From contig NZ_JADDOJ010000007.1 in assembly GCF_015159745.1 (NCBI RefSeq), positions 1-64,000 of the forward strand: 64,000 nucleotides of DNA, written 5' to 3'. How positions within the stretch are numbered: the stretch's first letter is position 1; every line of letters starts with the position of its first letter. The notes beneath the pieces are model-generated. The model saw only the letters and a list, made by a program, of their open reading frames with translations. It was not told the origin of the DNA and did no database searches. The DNA comes from Ramlibacter aquaticus. GTDB taxonomy: Bacteria; Pseudomonadota; Gammaproteobacteria; Burkholderiales; Burkholderiaceae_C. Of this stretch, positions 9,812 through 21,806 are shown in pieces. A program made the translations under genes and the position numbers.

Positions 9812-10222
9812 TCAGTGCCCGCAGGCATGGCCCGCGTTGGCGGGCATGGGTTGGTCGCGGTCGGCGCCCGCGGCGGCCAGGCGGCGCTCGTACTCGGCCC
9901 ACAGCTGCGCCTCGTCGCGGCCCAGGCGGTACAGCAGTTCCCAGCTGAAGATGCCGCTGTCGTGGCCGTCCGAGAAACGCGGCTGCACAGCGTAGTTGCC
10001 CACCGGCGCCAGCGACTCGATGCCGACATCCCGCTTGCCGGTCTGCAGCACCTCCTGGCCGGGCCCGTGGCCCTGCACCTCGGCCGAGGGCGAATACACG
10101 CGCAGGAGTTCGAAGGGGATGCGGAAGGCGGCGCCATCGGAGAACGCCACCTCGAGCACGCGGGAGCGCCCATGCACCGTCAGCGCGACGGGCGTGGGCG
10201 AATCAGAAGCGAGGCCTGCCAT
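9812..10222 (-). CDS. DUF971 protein (gamma-butyrobetaine hydroxylase N-terminal-like)
   Basis: A 136-aa stand-alone DUF971 domain, the fold found at the N terminus of gamma-butyrobetaine hydroxylases and in Fe-S-related proteins. Recognisable core: [30 protein letters not shown], then the [16 protein letters not shown] motif typical of the family. The C terminus ends in an unusual His/Cys segment (AGHACGH). ATG at 10222 preferred to TTG at 10228. It sits 10 bases ahead of ubiE; the pairing recurs in betaproteobacteria but the biochemical role is not established. Confidence 0.88.
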   Translation of the reverse strand: MAGLASDSPTPVALTVHGRSRVLEVAFSDGAAFRIPFELLRVYSPSAEVQGHGPGQEVLQTGKRDVGIESLAPVGNYAVQPRFSDGHDSGIFSWELLYRLGRDEAQLWAEYERRLAAAGADRDQPMPANAGHACGH

Positions 10223-10328
10223 GGGCAAATTCTAGCCAGCGGGCCGGCATGTGGCGTGGCTTTGTCGCTTGACCGCGAGCCCGACATAGAAACGACGGCC
10301 TCGCGGCGCCTGGAACGCGGGCCGAGGC

Positions 10329-10766
10329 TCAGGCCTGGACGCTGGCCAGGGCCGCGCGGATCGCGTCGTCGGCGGCGGCCAGGCGCGCCTGCAGGGCCTG
10401 CATCTGCGCGGGATCGTCCTCGCGCCGGGGCGGCGCCCAGATCGGCGCGGGAAAGCGGGAGTCCCAGTGCCAGCGCGCCACCACGTGCCAGTGCAGGTGC
10501 GGCACCATGTTGCCGAGCGCAGCCAGGTTGATCTTGTCGGGCGAGAGCACGTCGCGCACCGCCCGCTCGACACGGGCGACGGCGTCCATGCACAGCGCGC
10601 GGTCGGCGGCGTCCAGGTCGCTGAACTCGGCGACGTGGTCCTGCCAGACCACGCGCCAGAAGGCGGGGAAGCCGGGCTCCTCGGCCCGGATCACGCGGAA
10701 GCGGGCGGCCTGCACCACCGGCAGCCCGCCGGGCGCCTGGCACAGCGGACAGGCCGGATCGTGCAC
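10329..10766 (-). CDS. HIT family hydrolase
   Basis: A 145-aa histidine-triad nucleotide hydrolase/transferase homologue; family members cleave nucleoside phosphoramidates, dinucleoside polyphosphates or adenylyl conjugates. The triad HLHWHVVARW provides the H-x-H-x-H active site at about 95-99, with the preceding NLAALGNMVPH segment. The N terminus starts at a GTG (MHDPACPLCQ) and carries a CPLC pair seen in several HIT proteins with a zinc site. It lies 11 bases after the large FAD/Fe-S oxidoreductase gene on the same strand, so it is probably co-transcribed. Confidence 0.88.
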   Translation of the reverse strand: MHDPACPLCQAPGGLPVVQAARFRVIRAEEPGFPAFWRVVWQDHVAEFSDLDAADRALCMDAVARVERAVRDVLSPDKINLAALGNMVPHLHWHVVARWHWDSRFPAPIWAPPRREDDPAQMQALQARLAAADDAIRAALASVQA

Positions 10767-10777
10767 GGCAGCCCCGC

Positions 10778-13700
10778 TCAGACCAGCACGCGCTCGATGC
10801 CGCCGGCGTTGGCGGCACGCACGTACTCGGGCATCCATTCCTCGCCCAGGATCTGGCGCGCCATCTCGACCACGATGTAGTCGGCTTCCAGCAGGCCGTT
10901 CTGCAGGTCGTGGCTGTAGCGGTTCAGGCCCTGCAGGCAGCTCGGGCAGCTGGTCAGCATCTTGATGTTGTCCTGCGCGCCGACCACGCCAGCCGCACGC
11001 ATCGCAGCCTCGTCCTTGCGGATCTCCTCTTCCTTGCGGAAGCGCACCTGCGTGGAGATGTCCGGCCGGGTGATGCCGAAGGTGCCCGACTCGCCGCAGC
11101 AGCGCTCGGACTTGCGCACGTTGGGACCGATCAGGGCCTTCACCGTCTTCATCGGGTCCTGCAGCTTCATGGGCGAGTGGCAGGGGTCGTGGAACATGTA
11201 GGCCTTGCCCGCCCCGTCCAGCGTGATGCCCTTCTCCAGCAGGAACTCGTGGATGTCCACGATGCGGCAGCCAGGGAAGATCTTCTCGAACTCGTAGCCC
11301 TGCAGCTGGTCGTAGCAGGTGCCGCAGGAGACCACCACCGTCTTGATGTCCAGGTAGTTCAGCGTGTTGGCCACGCGGTGGAACAGCACCCGGTTGTCGG
11401 TGATGATCTTCTCGGCCTTGTCGTACTGGCCCGAGCCGCGCTGCGGGTAGCCGCAGCACAGGTAGCCCGGCGGCAGCACGGTCTGCACGCCGGCATGCCA
11501 GAGCATGGCCTGCGTGGCCAGGCCGACCTGCGAGAACAGGCGCTCCGAGCCGCAGCCGGGGAAGTAGAACACCGCCTCCGACTCCGCCGTGGTGACCGAC
11601 GGGTTGCGGATGATGGGGACGTAGTCCTTGTCCTCGATGTCCAGCAGTGCGCGCGCCGTCTTCTTGGGCAGGCCGCCCGGCAGCTTCTTGTTGATGAAGT
11701 GGATCACCTGCTCCTTGACCGGCGGCAGGCCGCCGCTGGTCGAGGGCGGGCGCGCCACCTGCGGCCGCGCGAAGCCGCGCAACAGGGTGTTGGCGAAGCG
11801 CTGCGCCTTGAAGCCCACGCCCACCATGGCGGCACGCACCGCCTTGATGGTCTCGGGCTGGGTGGCGTTGAGCATGAACATGGCCGCGGCGTTGGCGGGG
11901 CGGAAGCTCTTCTGCCCCATCTTGCGCAGCAGGTTGCGCATGTTCATGGAGACGTCGCCGAAGTCGATCTTCACCGGGCAGGGCGAGGCGCACTTGTGGC
12001 AGACCGTGCAGTGGTCCGACACGTCCTCGAACTCCTGCCAGTGCTTGACCGAGATGCCGCGCCGGGTCTGCTCCTCGTAGAGGAAGGCCTCGACCAGCAG
12101 CGAGGTCGCCAGGATCTTGTTGCGCGGGCTGTACAGCAGGTTCGCGCGCGGCACGTGGGTCGCGCACACCGGCTTGCACTTGCCGCAGCGCAGGCAGTCC
12201 TTGATGCTGTCGCTGATGGCGCCGATGTCGCTCTGCTGCATGATGAGCGACTCGTGGCCCATCAGCCCGAAGCTGGGGGTGTAGGCGTTGGTCAGGTCGG
12301 CGTGCATGCCGCCGTCGGCCGCCGGCCGGGCCACGCGCAGCAGCTTGCCGCGGTTGAAGCGGCCCTGCGGGTCCACCTTCTGCTTGTAGTCAGCGAAGGG
12401 CCGCAGTTCCTCGTCGGTGAGGAACTCCAGCTTGGTGATGCCGATGCCGTGCTCGCCCGAGATCACGCCGTCCAGCGAGCGGGCCAGCACCATGATGCGC
12501 TTTACCGCCTCGTGCGCGGTCTGCAGCATCTCGTAGTCGTCGCTGTTGACCGGGATGTTGGTGTGCACGTTGCCGTCGCCGGCGTGCATGTGCAGGGCCA
12601 CCCAGACCCGGCCCTTGAGCACGCGCTGGTGGATGGCGCTGCACTCGGCCAGCACCGGCTCGAAGGCCGTGCCGGCGAAGATGTCCTGCAGGCGGGCGCG
12701 GATCTGCGTCTTCCAGCTCGCGCGCAGCGAATGGTCCTGCAGCTGCGGGAAGAGCGCGGCCACGCGGGCCAGCCAGTCCTGCCACTGCGCGCGCACCTCG
12801 CGCACCACGGCCAGGGCCTGCTGCACGCGGTCTTCCAGCAGCTCGGCGGAGGGAATCTCGCTGGCGTCGTCCTGGCGGCCCAGCGGCAGGTTGCCGCGCG
12901 CCAGGAAGGTCTCCAGCTCGTCGGCCAGGCGGATCTTGTTGGCCAGCGAGAGCTCGATGTTGATGCGCTCGATGCCGTCGGTGTACTCCGCCATGCGCGG
13001 CAGCGGGATCACCACGTCCTCGTTGATCTTGAAGGCGTTGGTGTGGCGGCTGATGGCGGCCGTGCGCTTGCGGTCCAGCCAGAACTTCTTGCGCGCCTCG
13101 GCGGACACGGCCACGAAGCCCTCGCCGCTGCGCGAGTTGGCGATGCGCACCACCTCGGAGGTGACGCGGGCGACCGCGTCGGCGTCGTCGCCGGAGATGT
13201 CGCCGATCAGCACCATCTTGGGCAGGCCGCCACGGCGCGACTTGGTGCTGTAGCCCACCGCCCGCAGGTAGCGGTCGTCCAGGTGCTCCAGGCCGGCCAG
13301 CAGCACGCCCGAGCGCTTCTGCTCGGCGAACATGAAGTCCTTGATCTCGACGATGCTGGGCACGGCGTCCCGCGCGTGGCCGAAGAACTCCATGCACACC
13401 GTGCGGGTGTGGGTGGGCATGCGGTGCACCACCCAGCGCGCGCTGGTGATCAGGCCGTCGCAGCCTTCCTTCTGGATGCCGGGCAGGCCCGACAGGAACT
13501 TGTCCGTCACGTCCTTGCCCAGGCCCTCCTTGCGGAAGGCGCGGCCCGGGATGGTGAGGGTCTCGCTGCGCAGCGGCGTGCGGCCGTCGGCGGCGAAGTA
13601 CTTCAGCTCGAAGGTGGCGACCTCGGCGTCGTGGATCTTGCCCAGGTTGTGGTCCAGGCGGGTGACCTCCAGCCACTCGGCCTCGGGCGTCACCATGCGC

Positions 13701-14659
13701 CAGGACACCAGGTTGTCCAGCGCGGTGCCCCACAGCACGGCCTTCTTGCCGCCCGCATTCATGGCGACGTTGCCGCCGATGCAGGAGGCCTCGGCCGAGG
13801 TCGGGTCCACGGCGAAGACGAAACCGCCGCGCTCGGCGGCGTCGGCCACGCGCTGGGTCACCACGCCGGCTTCGGTCCAGATGGTGGGGCGCGGCTCGGC
13901 ATGGCCGGGGATGCGGGTCATCTCGACCTCGGTCATCGCCTCCAGCTTCTCGGTGTTGATCACCGCGCTCTTCCAGTCCAGCGGGATTGCGCCACCGGTG
14001 TAGCCGGTGCCGCCCCCGCGCGGGATGATGGTCAGGCCCAGCTCGATGCAGGCCTTGACCAGCGCCGCCATCTCGGCCTCGCTGTCGGGCGTGAGCACCA
14101 CGAAGGGGTATTCCACGCGCCAGTCGGTGGCGTCCGTGACGTGGGCCACGCGCGACAGGCCGTCGAACTTGATGTTGTCCTTGGCCGTGTGCCGCCCCAG
14201 GGCGCGCTGGGCCTGGCGGCGCAGGTCCGCCATCTGGCGGAAGCTGGCGTCGAAGGCGTCCACGGCCTGGCGGGCCGCGGCCAGCAGCTCGACGACCAGC
14301 GCATCGCGCGCCGGGTCGGCCTGCGGCGTGCGGCGCTTCTGCACCTCGGCCAGCCGGTGGTTCAGGGCCTCGACCAGCAGCTTGCGGCGGCCCGGGTTGT
14401 CCAGCAGGTCGTCCTGCAGGTAGGGGTTGCGCTGCACCACCCAGATGTCGCCCAGCACCTCGTACAGCATGCGGGCCGAGCGGCCGGTGCGGCGCTCCTC
14501 GCGCAACTGCCCCAGCACCTCCCACGCCCGGGACCCCAGCAGGCGGATCACGATCTCGCGGTCGGAGAACGAGGTGTAGTTGTAGGGGATCTCGCGCAGG
14601 CGCGGGGCGTCCGCGCCCAGCGCGGCCATGAGGTGGTTGATCGGGGTGGGGGCGTTCAT
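10778..14659 (-). CDS. FAD-linked oxidase/Fe-S oxidoreductase (YdiJ-like D-2-hydroxyacid dehydrogenase)
   Basis: A 1293-aa cytoplasmic or membrane-associated flavo-iron-sulfur oxidoreductase. The N-terminal half has a PCMH FAD-binding domain ([18 protein letters not shown] and [14 protein letters not shown] near 185-225) and a long FAD-oxidase C domain ending with the [12 protein letters not shown] region. Two [4Fe-4S] ferredoxin motifs follow ([11 protein letters not shown] near 821 and [12 protein letters not shown] near 882), then two cysteine-rich CCG modules (CCGYP near 1066, CCGESG near 1186). This order matches E. coli YdiJ (D-2-hydroxyglutarate dehydrogenase) and D-lactate dehydrogenase relatives, but the protein is about 270 residues longer than YdiJ. 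Substrate is inferred only as a D-2-hydroxyacid. Divergent from ugpB across 162 bases. Confidence 0.9.
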   Translation of the reverse strand: MNAPTPINHLMAALGADAPRLREIPYNYTSFSDREIVIRLLGSRAWEVLGQLREERRTGRSARMLYEVLGDIWVVQRNPYLQDDLLDNPGRRKLLVEALNHRLAEVQKRRTPQADPARDALVVELLAAARQAVDAFDASFRQMADLRRQAQRALGRHTAKDNIKFDGLSRVAHVTDATDWRVEYPFVVLTPDSEAEMAALVKACIELGLTIIPRGGGTGYTGGAIPLDWKSAVINTEKLEAMTEVEMTRIPGHAEPRPTIWTEAGVVTQRVADAAERGGFVFAVDPTSAEASCIGGNVAMNAGGKKAVLWGTALDNLVSWRMVTPEAEWLEVTRLDHNLGKIHDAEVATFELKYFAADGRTPLRSETLTIPGRAFRKEGLGKDVTDKFLSGLPGIQKEGCDGLITSARWVVHRMPTHTRTVCMEFFGHARDAVPSIVEIKDFMFAEQKRSGVLLAGLEHLDDRYLRAVGYSTKSRRGGLPKMVLIGDISGDDADAVARVTSEVVRIANSRSGEGFVAVSAEARKKFWLDRKRTAAISRHTNAFKINEDVVIPLPRMAEYTDGIERINIELSLANKIRLADELETFLARGNLPLGRQDDASEIPSAELLEDRVQQALAVVREVRAQWQDWLARVAALFPQLQDHSLRASWKTQIRARLQDIFAGTAFEPVLAECSAIHQRVLKGRVWVALHMHAGDGNVHTNIPVNSDDYEMLQTAHEAVKRIMVLARSLDGVISGEHGIGITKLEFLTDEELRPFADYKQKVDPQGRFNRGKLLRVARPAADGGMHADLTNAYTPSFGLMGHESLIMQQSDIGAISDSIKDCLRCGKCKPVCATHVPRANLLYSPRNKILATSLLVEAFLYEEQTRRGISVKHWQEFEDVSDHCTVCHKCASPCPVKIDFGDVSMNMRNLLRKMGQKSFRPANAAAMFMLNATQPETIKAVRAAMVGVGFKAQRFANTLLRGFARPQVARPPSTSGGLPPVKEQVIHFINKKLPGGLPKKTARALLDIEDKDYVPIIRNPSVTTAESEAVFYFPGCGSERLFSQVGLATQAMLWHAGVQTVLPPGYLCCGYPQRGSGQYDKAEKIITDNRVLFHRVANTLNYLDIKTVVVSCGTCYDQLQGYEFEKIFPGCRIVDIHEFLLEKGITLDGAGKAYMFHDPCHSPMKLQDPMKTVKALIGPNVRKSERCCGESGTFGITRPDISTQVRFRKEEEIRKDEAAMRAAGVVGAQDNIKMLTSCPSCLQGLNRYSHDLQNGLLEADYIVVEMARQILGEEWMPEYVRAANAGGIERVLV

Positions 14660-14821
14660 GGGGAGCCGGTCATGTTACCGCAGCGCACCATGTTCCTGCC
14701 CCAGCGCCGGTGGAAACCCCCTTGCCACCGACGGGGCCGGTCCGTCAAATCCGCGTCACGGGGCCGTCCTAGGCTCAGGCGGCACGGCGCAGGTCGTGGC
14801 TGCATCCAACCGGAGTCCAAA

Positions 14822-16126
14822 ATGAAACTAAAGATTGCATTTCTTGCCGCCTGCGCGGCCCTCGCCTCGGCCGCCCAGGCCCAGACCGAGATCCAGTGGT
14901 GGCATTCCATGACCGCCGTGAACAACGAGTGGGTCAACGACCTGGCCAAGGATTTCAACTCGCGCCAGAAGGAGTACAAGATCGTGCCCGTCTTCAAGGG
15001 CGGCTACGACGAGTCCATGACGGCGGCGGTCGCGGCCTTCCGGGCCGGACAGGCCCCCGCCATCCTGCAGGTGTTCGAGGTGGGCACGGCCACCATGATG
15101 GCCAGCAAGGGCGTGGTGGTGCCGGTGGGCAAGGTGATGGCCGACGCCGGCCGCAAGTTCGACCCCAAGGGCTACGTGCCCGCGGTGGCGAGCTACTACA
15201 CCGCGCCCAACGGGCAGATGATGAGCCTGCCCTTCAACAGCTCGACCACGGTCTTCTACATCAACAAGGACGCCTTCGCCGCCGCCGGCCTGGACGCCAG
15301 CAAGCCGCCCACCACCTGGCCCGAGGTGGCCCTGGCCGCCGCCAAGCTCAAGGCCAGCGGCCACAAGTGCCCGCTGACCATCGCCTGGCAGGGCTGGACC
15401 CAGCTGGAGAGCTTCTCCACCTGGCACAACACCCTGCTGGCAACCAAGCGCAACGGCCTGGACGGCCTGGACGCCCGGCTGGTCGTGAACTCGCCGCTGC
15501 ACGTGCGCCACATCGAGAACCTGGCCAACATGGCCAAGCAGGGCCTGTTCGTCTACAAGGGCCGCGCCAACATCCCCGAGGCCAGCTTCGTCTCGGGCGA
15601 GTGCGCCATGATCACGACCTCCTCCGGCTTCTACGGCAACGTGGCCAAGAACGCCAAGTTCAAGTTCGCGGTCGCCACCCTGCCCTATTACCCCGACGTG
15701 CCCGGCGCGCCGCAGAACACCGTCATCGGCGGCGCCAGCCTGTGGGTGATGGCCGGCCGCAAGCCCGAGGAGTACAAGGGCGTGGCCGCCTTCTTCGACT
15801 ACCTGTCCGACCCGCAGGTGCAGTCGGCCAGCCACAAGCGCACCGGCTACCTGCCGATCACCATGGCGGCCTTCAAGGCGACCGAGGATTCCGGCTTCTA
15901 CAAGCAGAACCCCGGCACCGACACGGCGGTGAACCAGATGATCCGCAAGACCACCGACAAGTCGCGCGGCATCCGACTGGGCAACTACGTGCAGATCCGC
16001 GCGGTGGAGGACGAGGAGCTGGAGCAGGTCTGGGCCGGCAAGAAGTCGGCCAAGGAAGCGCTGGACAGCATCGTCAAGCGCGGCAACGAACTGCTCGAGC
16101 GCTTCCAGCGCGCGAACAAGTCCTGA
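14822..16126 (+). CDS. ugpB: sn-Glycerol-3-phosphate ABC transporter substrate-binding protein
   Basis: A 434-aa periplasmic type-1 solute-binding protein for sn-glycerol-3-phosphate and probably glycerophosphodiesters. Signal peptide KIAFLAACAALASAAQAQ is cleaved near residue 21. UgpB hallmarks include TEIQWWHSM, LPFNSSTTVFYINKDAF, GECAMITTSSG and the closing PGTDTAVNQM segment. The ATG follows a GGAG site. First gene of ugpBAECQ, divergent from the FAD/Fe-S oxidoreductase. No Pho-box-like direct repeat was obvious in the 162-base spacer, though ugp operons are commonly phosphate-regulated. Confidence 0.96.
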   Translation: MKLKIAFLAACAALASAAQAQTEIQWWHSMTAVNNEWVNDLAKDFNSRQKEYKIVPVFKGGYDESMTAAVAAFRAGQAPAILQVFEVGTATMMASKGVVVPVGKVMADAGRKFDPKGYVPAVASYYTAPNGQMMSLPFNSSTTVFYINKDAFAAAGLDASKPPTTWPEVALAAAKLKASGHKCPLTIAWQGWTQLESFSTWHNTLLATKRNGLDGLDARLVVNSPLHVRHIENLANMAKQGLFVYKGRANIPEASFVSGECAMITTSSGFYGNVAKNAKFKFAVATLPYYPDVPGAPQNTVIGGASLWVMAGRKPEEYKGVAAFFDYLSDPQVQSASHKRTGYLPITMAAFKATEDSGFYKQNPGTDTAVNQMIRKTTDKSRGIRLGNYVQIRAVEDEELEQVWAGKKSAKEALDSIVKRGNELLERFQRANKS

Positions 16127-16164
16127 TGCGGGCGGCCGGGGCCGCGGCCTGAGAATAGTGGCCC

Positions 16165-17046
16165 ATGGAAAAGCGGGTCCACTTCAAGTCGTCATGGCTG
16201 CCCTGGGTGCTGCTCGCGCCCCAGCTGGTTGTCATCGCGGTGTTCTTCTTCTGGCCGGCCGGCCAGGCGCTGCTGCAATCGCTGCAGCAGCAGGACGCCT
16301 TCGGCACCTCGGTGCAGTGGGTGGGCCTGCAGAACTTCCGCGACCTGTTCCATGACCAGAGCTACCTGGGCTCGTTCCAGGTCACGGCCAAGTTCTCCCT
16401 GCTGGTGGCCTTCTTCGGCATCGCGCTGTCCCTGGTGCTGGCGGTGTTCGCCGACCGCGTGGGGCGCGGCGCGCTGGCCTACCGAACCCTGCTGATCTGG
16501 CCCTATGCGGTGGCCCCGGCGGTGGCCGGCGTGGTGTGGCTGTTCATGTTCGCGCCCAGCATCGGCATCGTCTCGTACGCGCTGCGCGAGGCCGGCATGA
16601 ACTGGGACCCGCTGCTCAACAGCGACCACGCCATGGCCCTGATCGTGATGGCGGCGGTGTGGAAGCAGTTCTCCTACAACTTCCTGTTCTTCGTCGCCGG
16701 GCTGCAAAGCATCCCGAAATCGCTGATCGAGGCCGCGGCCATCGACGGCGCGGGCCCCTGGCGGCGCTTCTGGACCATCCAGTTCCCGCTGCTGTCGCCC
16801 ACCACCTTCTTCCTTCTGGTGATCAACATCGTCTATGCCTTCTTCGACACCTTCGCCATCGTCGATGCGGCGACCAAGGGCGGCCCCGGCAAGGACACGG
16901 CCATCCTGGTCTACAAGGTCTACTTCGACGGCTTCAAGGCCATGGACCTGGGCGGCTCGGCCGCGCAGTCGGTGGTGCTCATGGCCATCGTGGTGGGGCT
17001 GACGGTGTTCCAGTTCCGGTTCGTGGAGAAGCGGGTGAAGTACTGA
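16165..17046 (+). CDS. ugpA: sn-Glycerol-3-phosphate ABC transporter permease
   Basis: A 293-aa inner-membrane permease of the MalF/UgpA type forming the translocation pore with UgpE. Six or so hydrophobic helices start with [23 protein letters not shown]. The EAA loop that docks on the ATPase reads [22 protein letters not shown] (about 191-212). Its stop codon overlaps the ugpE start (TGATG), indicating coupled translation. Encoded 38 bases after ugpB. Confidence 0.96.
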   Translation: MEKRVHFKSSWLPWVLLAPQLVVIAVFFFWPAGQALLQSLQQQDAFGTSVQWVGLQNFRDLFHDQSYLGSFQVTAKFSLLVAFFGIALSLVLAVFADRVGRGALAYRTLLIWPYAVAPAVAGVVWLFMFAPSIGIVSYALREAGMNWDPLLNSDHAMALIVMAAVWKQFSYNFLFFVAGLQSIPKSLIEAAAIDGAGPWRRFWTIQFPLLSPTTFFLLVINIVYAFFDTFAIVDAATKGGPGKDTAILVYKVYFDGFKAMDLGGSAAQSVVLMAIVVGLTVFQFRFVEKRVKY

Positions 17047-17897
17047 TGGTCGAGCGCAACCGCTTCCTGGACCTGCTCGCCCACGCCGTGCTGCTGCTGG
17101 GCGTGGCCGTGGTCGCCTTCCCCTTGTGGATCACCTTCGTCGCCTCCACCCACACCGTGCAGGAGGTGGTGCAGTCGCCCATGCCGCTGTGGCCCGGCAG
17201 CCACCTGCTGGAGAACTACCACGCCGCCCTGTTCGGCGAAGGCAGCGGCGGCGGCTCGCACGCGCCGGTGGGCCGCATGATGTGGGTCAGCCTGGTGACC
17301 GCCCTGGCGATCAGCATCGGCAAGATCGCGATCTCGCTGCTCTCGGCCTTCGCCATCGTGTGGTTCCGCTTCCCGTTGCGCATGACGGTGTTCTGGGCGA
17401 TCTTTGTCACGCTGATGCTGCCGGTGGAGGTGCGCATCGGGCCGACCTACCAGGTGGTGTCGGACCTGGGCATGCTCAACTCCTACGCCGGCCTGGCGGT
17501 GCCGCTCATCGCCTCGGCCACGGCCACCTTCCTGTACCGGCAGTTCTTCCTCACCGTGCCGGACGAACTGGCCGAGGCGGCGCGCATGGACGGCGCCGGC
17601 CCCATGCGCTTCTTCAAGGACGTGCTGCTGCCCCTGTCGGCCACCAGCACGGCCGCGCTCTTCGTCATCCAGTTCATCTACGGCTGGAACCAGTACCTGT
17701 GGCCCCTGCTGGTGACCACCGAGGAGCGCATGTACCCAGTGGTGATCGGCATCAAGCAGATGATCTCGGGCGGCGATGCGCAGACCGAATGGAACACCGT
17801 GATGGCCACCGCCATCCTGGCCATGCTGCCGCCGGCGGCCGTGGTCATCCTCATGCAGAAATGGTTCGTCAAGGGCCTGGTGGATTCGGAAAAATAA
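17046..17897 (+). CDS. ugpE: sn-Glycerol-3-phosphate ABC transporter permease
   Basis: A 283-aa MalG/UgpE-type permease. The N-terminal helix [25 protein letters not shown] is followed by the periplasmic [23 protein letters not shown] segment characteristic of UgpE, and the EAA loop [24 protein letters not shown] lies near 174-197. Start ATG at 17046 shares its A with the ugpA stop. Partner of UgpA and of the UgpC ATPase one base downstream. Confidence 0.96.
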   Translation: MVERNRFLDLLAHAVLLLGVAVVAFPLWITFVASTHTVQEVVQSPMPLWPGSHLLENYHAALFGEGSGGGSHAPVGRMMWVSLVTALAISIGKIAISLLSAFAIVWFRFPLRMTVFWAIFVTLMLPVEVRIGPTYQVVSDLGMLNSYAGLAVPLIASATATFLYRQFFLTVPDELAEAARMDGAGPMRFFKDVLLPLSATSTAALFVIQFIYGWNQYLWPLLVTTEERMYPVVIGIKQMISGGDAQTEWNTVMATAILAMLPPAAVVILMQKWFVKGLVDSEK

Positions 17898-17898
17898 G

Positions 17899-18905
<1,007 letters not shown>

Positions 18906-18909
<4 letters not shown>

Positions 18910-19676
18910 GCGCCGCCCCTTCCCCCTGGCCCTACCCGCGCTGGATCGCGCACCGCGGGGCCGGCAAGCTCGCGCCCGAGAACACGCTCGCCGCCTTCCG
19001 CCTGGGCGCCGCGCAGGGCTTCCGCATGGCCGAGTGCGACGTGAAGCTGGCGGCCGACGGCCTGCCCTTCCTGCTGCACGACGCCACGCTGGACCGCACC
19101 ACCAACGCGGTCACTCAGTTCGGCCCGGCCGCCAGCCGCGTGGCTGGCGAGCACCCCTGGGCCGAACTGGCGACGCTGGACGCCGGCAGCTGGCACTCCC
19201 GCGCGTATGCGGGCGAGCCCCTGCCCACGCTGGAGGGCATCGCCCGCCACTGCCTCGCCAACGGGCTGCTGCTGAACATCGAGATCAAGCCCACGCCCGG
19301 CACCGAGCGCTTCACCGGCGAGGTGGTGGCCCGGCATGCGGCGCGGCTGTGGAACGACGCCCCCGTGCCGCCGCTGCTGAGCTCCTTCAAGCCCGAGGCG
19401 CTGGAAGGCGCGCGCGCCTCGGCCGGACACCTGCCGCGCGGCCTGCTGCTGGACAGCCTGCACGGCGGCTGGTGTGCGCAGGCGCTGGGCCTGGGCTGCG
19501 TGGCGGTGGTGCTGAACCACACGCTGTGGTCCCTGGAGACGGTGCGCGAGGCGAAGGACGCCGGGCTGCGCTGCCTGGCCTACACGGTCAACGACGAATG
19601 GGCCGCGCAGCGGTTGCTGGCCCTCGGGCTGGACGGCATCATCACCGACCGGGTGGACCTCTTCTCGCCCGGCTGA
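18906..19676 (+). CDS. ugpQ: Glycerophosphodiester phosphodiesterase
   Basis: A 256-aa cytosolic GDPD that hydrolyses glycerophosphodiesters to glycerol-3-phosphate and an alcohol. The GDPD motif [16 protein letters not shown] (17-32) supplies catalytic His and metal-binding Glu, followed by [24 protein letters not shown] and the NIEIKP segment near 119-124; the C terminus has AYTVNDEW and DGIITDR. No signal peptide. The 4-base overlap with ugpC supports a complete ugpBAECQ operon in which imported diesters are cleaved inside the cell. Confidence 0.95.
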
Positions 19677-19742
19677 GCCGGTGCGGCCCGGCCTGCAGGG
19701 CCCGGGCCACGGACGGCCCGCCCCGCGCCACCGTGCGCGAAC

Positions 19743-20333
19743 TCAGCGCAGGTCGCCCGCCAGCGAGGCCAGGGTCTCGGCCGGGATGTGCACGTGGGCC
19801 GGGTAGTTGCGGTGGTCGCAGCCCAGCTTCACGCCGGCGCCGGCCTTGATGGCGGCCATGGCGGCCGGGCTGAACTCGAAGCGCAGGAAGTGCACCGCCG
19901 AGGTCTTCTCGTCGTTCTCGCGGTCCAGGTCCTCGTCGGCGATGGCGTACACCCGCTCGCGCCCCTCCACCTCCACGAACATGCGGTCCTCGACGCCGAT
20001 CAGCCGCGCCAGCTCGCGCCGGCGTTCGTTGATGTCGGGGTACTCGATGAGCAGGGTGGCCTTCCAGTTGGTCCCGTCGGGCACCAGGGGGGTGTAGGCC
20101 TCGATCTCGGCCAGGATGCCCTCCTCCTCGAAGATGCGCTCGATGCGCAGCATCTCCTGGATCTGGTAGCGGATGGTGGTCTCGCTCTCGAACTGCAGCG
20201 TGATGTGCTCGCCCAGGGCGACGCTGCGCAGCTTGCGGTGGGCGATGACGTTGATCTTGTTGGCCTTGCGCCACTTGGCGTAGGCCTCCAGGCTCATGAG
20301 GCTGTCGGGGGTGATGTTTCCGGTGAGGTGCAT
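19743..20333 (-). CDS. DUF3501 family protein
   Basis: A 196-aa soluble protein of the DUF3501 family, no known activity. Recognisable family segments are the MEAYAKWRKANKINVIAHRK-like N terminus (here with SLEAYAK), VALGEHITLQFESETTIRYQIQEMLRIERIFEE, and the C-terminal VKLGCDHRNYPAHVHIP. The ATG at 20333 (MHLTGNITPDSL) was chosen over an upstream in-frame start inside the preceding gene. It is the last gene of a leftward group with a rubrerythrin and an Fe-S oxidoreductase, seven bases after the latter. The trio recurs in proteobacteria and points to redox or peroxide defence, but that is context inference. Confidence 0.88.
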   Translation of the reverse strand: MHLTGNITPDSLMSLEAYAKWRKANKINVIAHRKLRSVALGEHITLQFESETTIRYQIQEMLRIERIFEEEGILAEIEAYTPLVPDGTNWKATLLIEYPDINERRRELARLIGVEDRMFVEVEGRERVYAIADEDLDRENDEKTSAVHFLRFEFSPAAMAAIKAGAGVKLGCDHRNYPAHVHIPAETLASLAGDLR

Positions 20334-20340
20334 GGTGCTG

Positions 20341-21693
20341 TCACTCGAGGCCGTAGGCCATGCGAACAAGCGTGATGGGATGTCGGAGCTCTGGGCTGCC
20401 CAGCGAGTTCCGCTCGAAGCCCTGGGCGATGTGGTGCCCGCCCAGCGGGCAGTCCGAACTGATGAAGTCGGGCGCGCCGCCGCCCGGGTGCTCGGCCATC
20501 TTCTTGAACAGCGGCTTGCCGATCTTCATGGCCTGGTCGTGGAAGCGCTTCTTGACGCCGAAGGTGCCGGCATGGCCGGAGCAGCGCTCGTTGGTCTGCA
20601 CCGAGGTGCCTGGCACCATCTTGAGCATCTCCTCGGTCTTCTTGCCGATGTTCTGCACGCGCGAGTGGCAGGGCACCTGGTAGCTGACCTTGCCCAGCGG
20701 CTGGCTGAACTCGACCTTGAGCAGGCCGTCGCGCTTGCGCGCCATCAGGTACTCGAAGGGGTCCCATAGGGCCTCCTTGACGCGCTGCACCTGCGCGTCT
20801 TCGGGGTACATCAGCGGGATCTCCTGCTTGAACATCAGCGTGCAGCTGGGCACCGCCGACAGGATCGCGTAGCCCTGGTCGGCGTACCGCGCCAGCACCG
20901 GGATGTTGGCCCGCTTGGAGGCGTCCACGGCATCCAGGTCGCCCAGCTCCAGCTTGGGCATGCCGCAGCACTTCTCCTTGTCGACCAGCACGTAGGGGAT
21001 CTCGTTGTGCTGCAGCACCTTGAGCAGGTCCAGGCCGATCCCGGGCTCGTTGTAGTTGACGTAGCAGGTGGAGAAGATCGCCACCTTGCCGGGCGTCTTC
21101 TCGCCGTCGCGCACCGGGAATTCCTGCGACGACGGCGCCGCGGAGCGAAAGCGGCGCGTGGCCAGGGCGGGCAGCCAGGCGCGCTGGTCCACGCCGGCCA
21201 GGCTCTCCAGGGCCTCGCGCGCCACCTTCGTCTGGTTGATCGCGTTCACGGCCTGGACGACGATGGGAATGCCCGCGAACTGCCCGTGCACGTCGGTGGA
21301 GGCCAGGAATTTCTCGCCCGCGCCGACCTCGCCCTTCTTGAACTTGATGGCCTTGGCGCGCAGCATGGTGTGCGGGAAATCCAGGTTCCACTCGTGCGGC
21401 GGCACGTAGGGGCACTTGGTCATGTAGCAGAGGTCGCACAGGTAGCACTGGTCGACCACCTTCCACAGGTCCTGCTTCTGCACACCGTCCATCTCGCCCG
21501 TGGCGCCCTCGTCGACCAGGTCGAACAGGGTCGGGAAGGCGCCGCACAGGCTGACGCAGCGCCGGCAGCCATGGCAGATGTCGAAGATGCGCTCCATCTC
21601 CTTGAAGGTGGCCTCCTCGTCGTAGTACGAGGGGTTCCGCCAGTCGATGGGGTGCCGGGTGGGGGCTTCGAGACTGCCTTCTCTTGCGGCCAT
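20341..21693 (-). CDS. GlpC/HdrD-type Fe-S oxidoreductase (rubrerythrin-associated)
   Basis: A 450-aa iron-sulfur protein with two [4Fe-4S] ferredoxin motifs: C40, C43, C46, C50 ([11 protein letters not shown]) and C83, C86, C89, C94 ([12 protein letters not shown]). Two cysteine-rich domains of the heterodisulfide-reductase/GlpC kind follow; the first has canonical CCGMP, the second has CSGHAGTFG, with Ser replacing the second Cys. No flavin-binding domain is seen, so it probably relays electrons between partners. Start taken at MAAREGSL (21693). It lies between rubrerythrin and DUF3501 and likely serves as electron donor or acceptor for rubrerythrin (inference). Confidence 0.88.
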   Translation of the reverse strand: MAAREGSLEAPTRHPIDWRNPSYYDEEATFKEMERIFDICHGCRRCVSLCGAFPTLFDLVDEGATGEMDGVQKQDLWKVVDQCYLCDLCYMTKCPYVPPHEWNLDFPHTMLRAKAIKFKKGEVGAGEKFLASTDVHGQFAGIPIVVQAVNAINQTKVAREALESLAGVDQRAWLPALATRRFRSAAPSSQEFPVRDGEKTPGKVAIFSTCYVNYNEPGIGLDLLKVLQHNEIPYVLVDKEKCCGMPKLELGDLDAVDASKRANIPVLARYADQGYAILSAVPSCTLMFKQEIPLMYPEDAQVQRVKEALWDPFEYLMARKRDGLLKVEFSQPLGKVSYQVPCHSRVQNIGKKTEEMLKMVPGTSVQTNERCSGHAGTFGVKKRFHDQAMKIGKPLFKKMAEHPGGGAPDFISSDCPLGGHHIAQGFERNSLGSPELRHPITLVRMAYGLE

Positions 21694-21806
21694 GTGTGTG
21701 TTCTCGCGAGGGACGGGGATCGCTGCGCGCTGCGCCTTCTCTTCTCTCCAGGGCGCATCTTTGCGCATCACGGATGACCCCGGTGATGCAGGGGGCCATT
21801 CGTCAT

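Noticed and set aside
10910..16126. 1738-codon plus-strand ORF spanning the large FAD/Fe-S gene and ugpB
   Set aside because: Only its last part, from 14822, is a recognisable protein (UgpB). The rest is antisense to a well-supported gene and is His/Ala/Gly-rich, as expected from reversed high-GC codons.
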